From an uncultured Thiocystis sp. (GTDB lineage: Bacteria; Pseudomonadota; Gammaproteobacteria; Chromatiales; Chromatiaceae): a stretch of DNA of 35,187 nt. This document shows, one piece after another, positions 1-5,756 of the stretch (the stretch's first letter is position 1; every line of letters starts with the position of its first letter). The translations under genes and the position numbers were made by a program. The notes beneath the pieces are model-generated. The model saw only the letters and a program-made list of their open reading frames with translations, was not told where the DNA came from and ran no database searches. Location of the stretch: positions 1 through 35,187 of the forward strand of contig NZ_CAIPNF010000413.1 in assembly GCF_903866365.1 (NCBI RefSeq), read 5' to 3'.

Positions 1-153
1 CAATTGCAACGGCTATGTGCTACCGACGTCCTCCGTCATTGCTATGCTTTGCAGCGCGACTTATTTAACGATGTCGTTGCTTTTTTTATTCGAATGTTCA
101 TGCCGAGCATGGAGCATGTCAACCCACAATTTCGACCTTCTGTCAATGCGTAA
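1..153 (+). CDS. C-terminal fragment of an unidentified protein (partial)
   Basis: The frame is open from the first base and ends at TAA (151-153), giving 50 residues that finish ...FRPSVNA. The start lies outside the window. The composition, with several aromatic and hydrophobic residues (VVAFFIRMFM), is protein-like, but its GC content is lower than in neighbouring genes. I do not recognise a family. It could be the end of a real gene or a chance open frame. No coding alternative stands out between here and the secreted protein starting at 270. Confidence 0.35.
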   Translation, partial: QLQRLCATDVLRHCYALQRDLFNDVVAFFIRMFMPSMEHVNPQFRPSVNA

Positions 154-269
154 GTCCTATTGTTAATCAAATCTCTTGATGATCAATTGCGCCATTTCCT
201 ACAGAAACGTCAGTCAGCATCGGCACAATCCAGATGACTGAACCCATGTGTTGCGCTAAATCAGTGCGA

Positions 270-701
270 ATGAGGTCGCGAATCTCACGGACGTGTCTTC
301 TCGCAACGCTCTGTTTTCTGGTTGCTCCGGTTCGCGCGGATCCGGCCACGGCGGACGCGGCCGGGCAGCAGGCGCGTCGGGCGGCCTCCGGCTGGCTGCA
401 ACTGGAGCGCGACTGGCGCTCGATGCGCCAGGAAGCCGGACCCGTTTCGCCCGCGGAGGGGATGCGTCTCCAGTCTCTCCGGGAACGGCAGGATGCGCGT
501 TATCGCGAGTTGCTCCACAATCAGGGCCGGGAGTTGCAGGGCGTGCGACGCCAGACACAAAGCAGGGCGTCTCGATCCAGCGGCGATCCTCACGCCAGTG
601 CGGCAGTGAATCCGGCGCGCGTCCAGGGTTTGTCGATCGAGCAACGAAGGGCGTGGGAAGCAATGCGCCTGAGAATGTCCGTGGAGCGGTCGGCGCAATA
701 A
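270..701 (+). CDS. Small secreted protein of unknown function
   Basis: From the ATG at 270 this encodes 143 residues. The N-terminus has a basic start (MRSRISR), a hydrophobic core (CLLATLCFLVAP) and a likely signal peptidase I site after VRA (residue 23), so export to the periplasm or beyond is expected. The mature part is polar and rich in Arg, Gln and Ala, mostly helical in appearance, with a stretch of charged residues (LQSLRERQDARYRELL) that could form a helical hairpin. An upstream in-frame ATG at 234 would add 12 residues ahead of the signal peptide and is less likely. No family recognised. It lies just outside the mobile element. Confidence 0.6.
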   Translation: MRSRISRTCLLATLCFLVAPVRADPATADAAGQQARRAASGWLQLERDWRSMRQEAGPVSPAEGMRLQSLRERQDARYRELLHNQGRELQGVRRQTQSRASRSSGDPHASAAVNPARVQGLSIEQRRAWEAMRLRMSVERSAQ

Positions 702-830
702 GACGGGGCAGGTTTGCTGTCGTCATACCCTGACCACCGACCGGTGTAACCCGTTTAACAGCTTTATGCTCGTTGCGCCTTTGCCGCTCAACGGCACATG
801 TTTCGTTCCATTCGATTGGTCATGTCGATT

Positions 831-884
831 ATGAGCAACACCGCGAAAGTGAAAGTCCTGTTCGTGTGCATGGGCAATATCTAA
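831..884 (+). pseudogene. 5' stub of a LMW protein tyrosine phosphatase gene, cut by element insertion
   Basis: ATG at 831 reads MSNTAKVKVLFVCMGNI and then stops at TAA (882-884). This is the first beta strand and start of the P-loop (CxGNxCRS) of LMW-PTP. The match to the N-terminus of the intact gene at 11143 (MNSNKRVRILFVCMCNI) is clear. The frame breaks off exactly at the direct repeat that marks the element end, so this is inferred to be the original host 5' end of the gene now completed at 11143-11631. The 17-residue product would have no activity. Confidence 0.85.
864..882 (+). repeat. attL-type direct repeat
   Basis: GTGTGCATGGGCAATATCT. It matches 18 of 19 positions of the copy at 11176-11194; the mismatch is G873 versus T11185. 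The last nine bases, GCAATATCT, are identical and are the most likely strand-exchange core. Confidence 0.8.
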
Positions 885-1003
885 CATTGCCCAAAGGACG
901 CGGGGCGGCGGGCGGTTGTGTAGGTTTTTGTGTGTGAGTCGGTGACGCGGGAAGGGCCAGGCTTTGGGCAGGCAGAACATCGAAGAGGTTCGCGCGGCGG
1001 GCG

Positions 1004-1144
1004 TCAATGCGCCTCAGTCAGATCCAGGCGGGTTTCGATGCGTTCGACGCGGCGCTTGAGGTCTTCCATCTCGCCTTTCCCGGAGTAAACGGCGGTGGTG
1101 AGGGCGCCAAGTTGTTGGCCCATGGATGCCAGGTTGATATTCAT
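1004..1144 (-). CDS. 46-residue hypothetical protein with a C-terminal helix
   Basis: ATG at 1144 to TGA at 1004-1006. The product starts MNINLASMGQQLGALTTAV and ends with a charged, heptad-like helix (MEDLKRRVERIETRLDL), so a small coiled-coil protein is likely. Codon use is GC-rich in third positions, as in its neighbours. It is the last gene before the left end of the element, 117 bp downstream of the repeat-containing gene. No family recognised and the ribosome binding site is weak, so the start is provisional. Confidence 0.5.
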   Translation of the reverse strand: MNINLASMGQQLGALTTAVYSGKGEMEDLKRRVERIETRLDLTEAH

Positions 1145-1261
1145 GGTGACGACATCGCGCGCGCGGGCGAGGGGGCAAAGTGGGAATTCCTCACATTTGA
1201 GGAGATTGACGGGCGAGTCGTGCCGGCGAGACGGGAGGGAGGTTACCGGGAATCCTGGTAT

Positions 1262-1903
1262 TCAGGATTCCGCCGCGCGGCGCCAGGAGCGGACCAATCG
1301 CGGCAGGTTGCCCTTGTCAGGGGAGCGGCCAAGTCGGGAACGGATCTCGGCACGGATCTCGGCGTTAGTCTTCCGTTCGTCGGTCATGGCGATGGCCATG
1401 CTTCGGATATGCGGCGGGTAGCCCCTTGATGAAATTTCCGTAACTGTTGCAATATCAGTTTCCGCAACAGTTGCGGTATAAATTTCCGTAACGGTTGCGG
1501 TATCTGTTTCCGTCACGCTACTCAAGGCGTTTATGGATCCGCCACTTGGCGGATCCATATTCTTGCCGTGTGCTTGGGTCTCGAATCGTGCTGCGGTGGC
1601 TTCCAGTGCATCGGGCGTCAGCGTGAAAGTGACCAGCAGCGACTGACCAGCGACGGCGCGGGGGTTGGCGCGGCGAAAGAGTTCAGCCACGCAAGCGGCC
1701 ATATCGTGGGTTTGCGCTTGGCGGTAGGAGACGCGGAGGGCTTCCAGGAGCGCGGTATCGGGGATCTGGTCGATTGGCGCGGGATCTTCGCTGGCGAGCG
1801 CGGCACGGGCTTTCTGGCGTGTTCTCGCCATGCGTTCGGCGGGGGTCATCGCGGTTCCGGTCGGGGGGCGGCCACGGCGCGGCGGTGCGGTTGGTTCGTT
1901 CAT
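1262..1903 (-). CDS. Putative DNA-binding protein with AT-hook-like N-terminus and internal repeats
   Basis: From ATG 1903 the product has 213 residues. The N-terminus holds an AT-hook-like RRGRPP motif followed by a basic helix (MTPAERMARTRQKAR) of a type common in phage and plasmid proteins. A central helical part is followed by a QAHGKNM...INALS segment encoded by an intragenic palindrome (1532-1559). Next comes an eight-residue tandem repeat (TETDTATV, TEIYTATV, AETDIATV). The C-terminus (NAEIRAEIRSRLGRSPDKGNLPRLVRSWR) looks like a small helical DNA-binding region. The gene lies just downstream of the nested palindrome at 1919-1976, which shares the CAACTGTTGC motif with the coding repeat. 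Auto-regulation or a replication/partition role is inferred, not shown. No firm family. Confidence 0.65.
   Translation of the reverse strand: MNEPTAPPRRGRPPTGTAMTPAERMARTRQKARAALASEDPAPIDQIPDTALLEALRVSYRQAQTHDMAACVAELFRRANPRAVAGQSLLVTFTLTPDALEATAARFETQAHGKNMDPPSGGSINALSSVTETDTATVTEIYTATVAETDIATVTEISSRGYPPHIRSMAIAMTDERKTNAEIRAEIRSRLGRSPDKGNLPRLVRSWRRAAES
1438..1519 (-). repeat. 24-bp coding tandem repeat, about 3.3 copies
   Basis: Read on the minus strand, units begin ACGGAAAC or ACGGAAAT and end GCAAC(C/T/A)GTT, giving an eight-codon period. Third positions vary while the TATV core is kept, so the repeat is old enough to have diverged. Several units carry the motif GCAACTGTTGC or a close variant, which also occurs in the intergenic palindrome at 1919-1976. 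Confidence 0.75.
1532..1559. repeat. Intragenic palindrome, copy 1 of the QAHGKNM/INALS repeat
   Basis: Perfect 13-bp inverted repeat (arms 1532-1544 and 1547-1559, centre CT) carrying GGATCCGCC. The flanks GCGTTTATGG on the left and CCATATTCTTGCCGTGTGCT on the right are the same as around the palindrome at 7388-7415, although the palindrome arms differ. It lies in frame inside the gene at 1262-1903. Confidence 0.8.
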
Positions 1904-1918
1904 TTCTCGCAACTGTTT

Positions 1919-1976
1919 CGATAAATAGATTGCCAGATTATCGCAACTGTTGCGATAGTTGGCAATCTATTTATCG
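1919..1976. promoter_or_regulatory. Nested palindrome, candidate operator or origin
   Basis: Outer perfect 17-bp arms (1919-1935 and 1960-1976) begin CGATAAATAGATTGCCA. Inside lies a second palindrome, TATCGCAAC-T-GTTGCGATA (1939-1957). The site is AT-rich compared with its surroundings and sits between two minus-strand genes, directly upstream of the gene starting at 1903. Variants of the inner motif occur again at 1909-1918 and 1979-1987. The symmetry fits binding of a dimeric protein; a replication start or cruciform site is also possible. Confidence 0.7.
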
Positions 1977-1989
1977 TCACTGTTGCGGT

Positions 1990-2322
1990 TTATTTCAACG
2001 GTTCGCCGAAGCGGGGCGGTCGGTCGGCATGGCGCAGCTTGATCCATCGGCCAGCGGGGTGGCGGTCGCGGGTCTCGGTAACAACATCGTCGATATCGCG
2101 CCGGAACTCCTTGGGCAGGCGCCGGTTTAGCGCGCGCTGGATTTCATCAAGGATGTCGCGGTCGTCGGGTTCCACCTGGCAGGCTCTGTTGATTGGTGCC
2201 CGCCGTGATGCGCCCTCGGAGGACTGGAGATTCAACGTCGGGGGGATTGCCGGATCTCGCCCCGGCGGGCGGTGTGTCGCGCTGCCCCTGTTTGGAGGTT
2301 TGCGGGGTGTCCGTTGGCACAC
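1990..2322 (-). CDS. Hypothetical protein, start uncertain
   Basis: The C-terminal half (from about EPDDRDILDEIQRALNRRLPKEF to RFGEPLK) looks like genuine protein: charged, helical and with GC-rich third positions. The upstream half in this frame begins at a GTG (2322) and is poor in character. An overlapping frame from an ATG at 2341 (MTAHRRRVPTDTPQTSK...) reads better in places and ends at 2147. The true gene may therefore start at 2341 and change frame near 2170, or may simply be shorter than annotated. No family recognised. The gene stops 14 bp before the nested palindrome. Confidence 0.45.
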   Translation of the reverse strand: MCQRTPRKPPNRGSATHRPPGRDPAIPPTLNLQSSEGASRRAPINRACQVEPDDRDILDEIQRALNRRLPKEFRRDIDDVVTETRDRHPAGRWIKLRHADRPPRFGEPLK

Positions 2323-2401
2323 GTCGACGGTGAGCGGTCATGCCGTCTTACAGCCGCACCCCGCTATGACCGCTCTGGCCTCGGGGGGCGCGGGACTGAC
2401 G

Positions 2402-2608
2402 TCAAACGAGGTGGCGAACGCGGTCGCTGTTTGGCGGCGCGGTGATGATGCGCAACACGTCCGGGCCGCTGATCAAGGCGAGGTCTGCCATGTGCTGCTC
2501 TAAACGGATTTCGTCGACTTCGCTCAAGGCGGAGTGGCGCCCGGCGGCGATCAGTTTGAGCGCGTCCAGTACGAGCTTGTTTTGCTGCATGGTTGGGATA
2601 AAGGTCAT
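2402..2608 (-). CDS. 68-residue hypothetical protein
   Basis: ATG 2608 is preceded by AGGAAC at a good distance, and the start lies 11 bp after the stop of the gene upstream, as expected in an operon. The product is mostly helical and amphipathic (LVLDALKLIAAG, EVDEIRLEQHMADLALI) without Cys, signal peptide or membrane segment, so a small cytoplasmic protein is likely. Overlapping minus-strand frames are Arg/Pro-rich and look like shadows. No family recognised. Confidence 0.6.
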   Translation of the reverse strand: MTFIPTMQQNKLVLDALKLIAAGRHSALSEVDEIRLEQHMADLALISGPDVLRIITAPPNSDRVRHLV

Positions 2609-2619
2609 GGGGTACGTTC

Positions 2620-2886
2620 CTATCGAAGGATGAGGCGCGTCGATTCCCCGAGCGCGCGGGCATAGAGGGCGCCGGGTCCGAGCGCGGCGAGCTGGTCGGG
2701 GTAGAGCGTCTGGCCTGACGCGAGGGTTACCCCATAGTCGCTTTCGGCGGGGAGTGCGGCGCCGGTGCGCAGTTCTGCGACCAGCCGGCCGCTGTTCCCG
2801 TGGAAGTGGTAGCCATGGGCCAGGCTGAGAGCGCTGGCGTCATCGGCGACCTTGACCCATGCCTGGGGGATCTCGACGGCGGTCAC
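2620..2886 (-). CDS. 88-residue hypothetical protein
   Basis: The ATG at 2886 overlaps the TGA of the preceding gene (ATGA), which indicates translational coupling. The product appears to be a compact, mostly beta protein (WVKVADDASALSLAHGYHFHGNSGRLVAELRTG...YGVTLASGQTLYPDQL). No signal peptide or known motif. It is one of a run of small unknown genes in the element. Confidence 0.65.
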   Translation of the reverse strand: MTAVEIPQAWVKVADDASALSLAHGYHFHGNSGRLVAELRTGAALPAESDYGVTLASGQTLYPDQLAALGPGALYARALGESTRLILR

Positions 2887-3431
2887 TGTAAGACCAGCCC
2901 AATCTGGGTCGAATCGCGCCGCATCTGGTCAAGCGCGGTGGTGCGGTCGCGAATCTCGGCATCCAGCCGGGCGAGTTCGGCGTCACGCTGGGCCTTTGGC
3001 ATTCCGCCTTCAGCCGGGAGCGCGCGCTCCAGCTCGCGATGCAGCGCGGCCTTTGCGGCGTCTGGACCGACCGCGAGCACGAGGGCGCCAACGGCGGCGG
3101 CTGCGTGGTTCAGCGAAAAGCGGGCCTGCCCAAAGAGTCTGGTGAGGTGTTCGCGGCCGCCTTCGGGCCGGAGTGCGGCGTCGATCTCGCCGGGGAGGGC
3201 GCTCAATACGTCAAATATTGGGTCCAGCTTGGCGCGATAGTCGGCGGCTTGTTCGTCGACCCACACGGAGATTGCGGCCTTGATGTCGCTACGTGCGGTC
3301 GGCGCGCGGGCGATCTCGTCGCGATCGGCCTGCAGGGCGTCAAGCTCCTTTTTTGCGGCGCCGAACGTTGCCTGCAATCCGCCAACGGCATCGCGAGCGG
3401 CGGCAAGCAGGTCGTTGTTGGGCTTACCCAT
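2883..3431 (-). CDS. 182-residue coiled-coil hypothetical protein
   Basis: ATG 3431 overlaps the end of the upstream gene by 8 bp and the TGA at 2883 overlaps the next start. Two long helical segments are visible: near residues 14-45 (AVGGLQATFGAAKKELDALQADRDEIARA) and near 140-178 (KAQRDAELARLDAEIRDRTTALDQM), both with heptad-like spacing. They flank an Ala-rich middle. The protein lacks a signal peptide and membrane segments. A structural or scaffold-like role is conceivable, but no family is recognised. Confidence 0.65.
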   Translation of the reverse strand: MGKPNNDLLAAARDAVGGLQATFGAAKKELDALQADRDEIARAPTARSDIKAAISVWVDEQAADYRAKLDPIFDVLSALPGEIDAALRPEGGREHLTRLFGQARFSLNHAAAAVGALVLAVGPDAAKAALHRELERALPAEGGMPKAQRDAELARLDAEIRDRTTALDQMRRDSTQIGLVLQ

Positions 3432-3856
3432 GATTCACCTCGGCAATCCATCGGGCGTGTAGCTCGGGGTGCTGGCTAGCCAGGGCGCGGACCGCTTGTG
3501 CGCGGGTCCGTCCGTGCTTCACGTAAACGCCAAGCGCGATCTCGGCCTCACGGGCGGCTGCGCGTGGCAATGGCGGTGAGGTAGGGGATTTTGGCGCGGA
3601 TCTTGGCGGCGATGCGGGCCTCTTCGATTTCGCGGCGTCGATCTTCGCGCGGATCTTGGCGGGCATCTGCCCCGCGATTCCAAAAAACGTCATTGACGGA
3701 TTCAGCATGGGTCGGGTGTCTCGGTGGTTGCTTGGCAAGCTCGGCAGGCGTCGATGCCTTGGCGAGCCATGTCGATTTGCGACGCTGGGGCCGCTTCGGT
3801 TTTGGGTCTGCATCCGCAAACGGCTTGCCGGTTTTGGGGTCGACGATCACGGTCAT
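3424..3856 (-). pseudogene. Hypothetical gene read in two frames (apparent frameshift)
   Basis: The first part starts at ATG 3856, overlapping the stop of the preceding small gene as ATGA, and reads MTVIVDPKTGKPFADADPK... up to TGA at 3548. Its codon use stays coding-like until about 3565. A neighbouring frame then carries a convincing C-terminus, AREAEIALGVYVKHGRTRAQ...WIAEVNHG, ending at 3424 and overlapping the next start by 8 bp. The simplest reading is one protein of about 143 residues with a frame change near 3555-3575. It could be a mutation, a sequencing error, programmed frameshifting, or two overlapping genes with the second starting at an internal TTG. Confidence 0.5.
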
Positions 3857-4011
3857 AACGCGGCGGTGCCCTCCATCCAGGTCTGGGTAATTTGGCGACC
3901 GACACGGGCGAGGGCCTCGGGGCGGTGGCCGGTGACCAGCAGCGTCAAGGCGAGGATGACCGACAGCTCGCCCCGAGTCAGGCAGTCGCTCGGGCGTGCG
4001 GTGGTGGTCAT
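3853..4011 (-). CDS. 52-residue hypothetical protein
   Basis: ATG at 4011 overlaps the stop of the upstream gene (ATGA) and the stop TGA at 3853-3855 overlaps the next ATG (ATGA). The product reads MTTTARPSDCLTRGELSVIL then ALTLLVTGHRPEALARVGRQ and ends GTAAL. Third positions are strongly GC-rich. The chain of two four-base overlaps is strong evidence that this short frame is translated. No family recognised; a short hydrophobic helix (LSVILALTLLVTG) might be an amphipathic or membrane helix. Confidence 0.65.
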   Translation of the reverse strand: MTTTARPSDCLTRGELSVILALTLLVTGHRPEALARVGRQITQTWMEGTAAL

Positions 4012-4178
4012 CGTGCTGGCTTTTCTGGGGCGGGCGCGGTGGGCTTGGTCACCAACGCGGCCAGTTCGCGGGCAAGACCACGGCTGGCGATGGCGGTCAT
4101 CGGCTCGCCACGCATCGCGGCGGCGACCTTGAGCCGCTGGTGCAAGTCATGCGCGAGGGGGATGCTGATACGTTTCAT
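4008..4178 (-). CDS. Small ribbon-helix-helix-like DNA-binding protein
   Basis: From ATG 4178 the product has 56 residues. MKRISIPLAHDLHQRLKVAA shows a short beta strand followed by two helices, the pattern of Arc/CopG-type regulators and of the antitoxins of several toxin-antitoxin pairs. The tail is Pro/Ala-rich. A promoter-like sequence (TTGCAT, 16 bp, TATAAC on the minus strand) ends so close to the ATG that the transcript may have almost no leader. It begins the tight run of small genes that continues to 2883. The gene directly downstream has no recognisable toxin features, so a toxin-antitoxin call is not supported. Confidence 0.6.
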   Translation of the reverse strand: MKRISIPLAHDLHQRLKVAAAMRGEPMTAIASRGLARELAALVTKPTAPAPEKPAR

Positions 4179-4184
4179 GGTTAC

Positions 4185-4212
4185 GTTATAACATAAACTC
4201 TCATTTATGCAA
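4185..4212 (-). promoter_or_regulatory. Putative sigma-70-type promoter
   Basis: On the minus strand, TTGCAT (4207-4212) and TATAAC (4185-4190) are separated by 16 bp in an AT-rich stretch that stands out from the GC-rich surroundings. It overlaps the 3' end of the HTH gene. Transcription would start at about 4178, near the ATG of the small DNA-binding protein. Confidence 0.45.
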
Positions 4213-4848
4213 ACTGGATATTTGCGCATATTTGCTTATGCTTCCGGTCGCTCCACAACGAGGTAGGCGGGAACCGGCAGCCGAATACTGTCGCGGTCCG
4301 TAGGGGGTGTGGGTCTCGATCACATTGCCGGTGAACTTGCACCAGAGTCCGTCGATCCCCCCATGCCCGTGAGCAACAAGGAAGGCGTCCAAGTCATCCT
4401 CCACCAGCCAGCCGGTAAACGCATGGAAAAGCGACAGATAGACCATGCTGAAGGCCGCCATCGCGCGGGGTTCGTCGCCATCGCACAGGTCGACCAACAC
4501 GCCGACGGTCATCCCGGCGGCATCGTCCGCATGTTGCCAGTGGTGGATGAAATCCCGAACCGATTGCTCGGCCAGGAAGCGGCAACCGTTTTGCCAGTGC
4601 GGATTTTGCTCCAGGGCGGGCGGGAGCTTTTCGGTCGGGCGGCCGCCTTGGATGCGTCCAGCGGCGGCCATCTTTGCGCGCCAGGCGGCGACCGCTGGCA
4701 GGTCAAAGAGGTAGTGATCACCAAAACTCCCATCGGGCTTTTTCGCGGCTGGCATCCCCCGGTCGAGCCAGTTATTCACGGTCGTCTGGGATACCCCAAA
4801 GTGCTTTGAAAGATCACGTTTGCTTAGTAACTTATTGTAATCACTCAT
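4201..4848 (-). CDS. HTH protein, Nu1/MerR-like N-terminus
   Basis: The ATG at 4848 is preceded by GAGGGG at a good distance, so it is preferred over upstream starts; the product has 215 residues. Residues 6-35 (LSKRDLSKHFGVSQTTVNNWLDRGMP) form a winged-helix or helix-turn-helix element like those of small terminase subunits (Nu1) and MerR-like phage regulators. A linker is followed by a helical domain (residues ~65-150) rich in aromatic residues. No large terminase gene is present in the element, so a regulatory role is more likely than DNA packaging. Family beyond the HTH not recognised. Confidence 0.65.
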   Translation of the reverse strand: MSDYNKLLSKRDLSKHFGVSQTTVNNWLDRGMPAAKKPDGSFGDHYLFDLPAVAAWRAKMAAAGRIQGGRPTEKLPPALEQNPHWQNGCRFLAEQSVRDFIHHWQHADDAAGMTVGVLVDLCDGDEPRAMAAFSMVYLSLFHAFTGWLVEDDLDAFLVAHGHGGIDGLWCKFTGNVIETHTPYGPRQYSAAGSRLPRCGATGSISKYAQISSLHK

Positions 4849-4918
4849 TATTAACCCCTCTATAAGTTCTGTCTCTAGGCGAATTGCGCGGCACGAAAAC
4901 CCTCGTGCTGAGGGTCTG

Positions 4919-5302
4919 TCACAGTACCTTGAGACATTGGGCAACCGCGCGGATGTCTTCCAGTTCGGCGGATCGGGTGTGACTGATCGCCAGTTGGCCG
5001 TCGATTAGACGGATCTCGGCCACAGCCCACAGCAAGCCAGCGGCGGCGATGCGGGCGCGGAGTTGATCCAGGTCGGTCTGCTCTAGCGGTCGCTGGGAGG
5101 CTTGCCTTGGAGCGGGCGAGAGGCGCGGCTTCGGGCCGGTCGGGGTTCGCCGGCGAATGGGTTTGTAGCGTTGACAGATCAGCCAGTCGTCAATGACGGG
5201 CGGCCGATTGCCAACGGGGCAGATTCCCAAAACATCCTCGAAATCGAAAAAGCGGCAATCGATGCAGCAGACACGGGCGGGTGATTTTCGGGTTGTCGTC
5301 AT
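4919..5302 (-). CDS. Cys-rich hypothetical protein, possible zinc ribbon
   Basis: ATG 5302 overlaps the upstream TGA as ATGA; the product has 127 residues. The N-terminus holds clustered cysteines (VCCIDCRFFDFEDVLGICPV ... LICQRYKP) that could bind zinc, as in small zinc-ribbon proteins of mobile elements. A basic Pro-rich linker precedes a C-terminal helical and beta part (LDQLRARIAAAGLLWAVAEIRLIDGQLAI). No signal peptide. It lies between the iteron-like repeats and the HTH gene. Function unknown. Confidence 0.6.
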   Translation of the reverse strand: MTTTRKSPARVCCIDCRFFDFEDVLGICPVGNRPPVIDDWLICQRYKPIRRRTPTGPKPRLSPAPRQASQRPLEQTDLDQLRARIAAAGLLWAVAEIRLIDGQLAISHTRSAELEDIRAVAQCLKVL

Positions 5303-5589
5303 GGCGATACCTCCAGTCTGGCGATCCCCAGCGCAATGCACTGGTCTTGCATCTGCTCAATGAGCCGGGGATCGGTCGCAAGGTGGTTCAGGTATTCCGC
5401 CCGCATCGCCTGGTCGCTCTCGCCGATGGCATCCAGGTAACGGATCGCCCATGCCTGATCCTCTTCGCTCAAGGCGGATTGATCTGTACACAGCTCCCCT
5501 TTTCGCGCTCCAACTGTAGCAACTGTAGCAACTGTAGCAACGCTTTCGGAATGTCGGGGGAGGATGAATCGGTCTAAAGCGGTGCTCAT
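5299..5589 (-). CDS. 96-residue hypothetical protein with VAT repeats
   Basis: The start ATG 5589 has an AGGA-type ribosome site. Residues 17-26 (VATVATVATV) are encoded by the 9-bp repeat cluster at 5511-5541, so an iteron-like array runs into the coding sequence. The rest is acidic and helical (ALSEEDQAWAIRYLDAIGESDQAMRAEYL). The gene overlaps the following Cys-rich gene by 4 bp. Its upstream region carries a second repeat cluster, which suggests that whatever binds the repeats also controls this gene. No family recognised. Confidence 0.6.
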   Translation of the reverse strand: MSTALDRFILPRHSESVATVATVATVGARKGELCTDQSALSEEDQAWAIRYLDAIGESDQAMRAEYLNHLATDPRLIEQMQDQCIALGIARLEVSP

Positions 5590-5756
5590 AACGCAATTCC
5601 TGATAGAAAAAAGAAGTCTTAAAATTCACTTCCTGGAAACGTTGCTACAGTTGCTACAGTTGCTACAGTTGTGAATCTAAAATCCAATACGTTGACGGAT
5701 ATAGAGTTTTTTTCTGCCAACTGTAGCAACCCACTTGCTACAGGTTGCTACAGTTG
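5511..5756. repeat. Iteron-like 9-bp repeats in three clusters
   Basis: Cluster 1 (5512-5541) has three direct AACTGTAGC units and a partial fourth. Cluster 2 (5641-5671) has three units in the opposite orientation (GTTGCTACA) and a partial fourth. Cluster 3 holds a perfect 14-bp inverted repeat of the same motif (arms 5718-5731 and 5743-5756) around the stop codon of the primase gene. The AT-rich interval 5672-5717 lies between clusters 2 and 3. Repeats in both orientations next to a primase gene look like a replication origin or initiator site. Confidence 0.8.

Noticed and set aside
1007-2503. Plus-strand frames over the left part of the element
   Set aside because: Gly/Arg/Ala-rich translations without motifs, opposite to coding-like minus-strand genes; these are shadows.
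4008-4178. Antitoxin of a toxin-antitoxin pair
   Set aside because: The protein is ribbon-helix-helix-like, but the adjacent gene has no toxin features.
4201-4848. Small terminase subunit
   Set aside because: The N-terminal HTH resembles Nu1, but no large terminase or cos-like site is seen, and such HTH folds are common in regulators.
5511-5671. CRISPR array
   Set aside because: Repeats are only 9 bp, directly tandem without spacers, and there are no cas genes.
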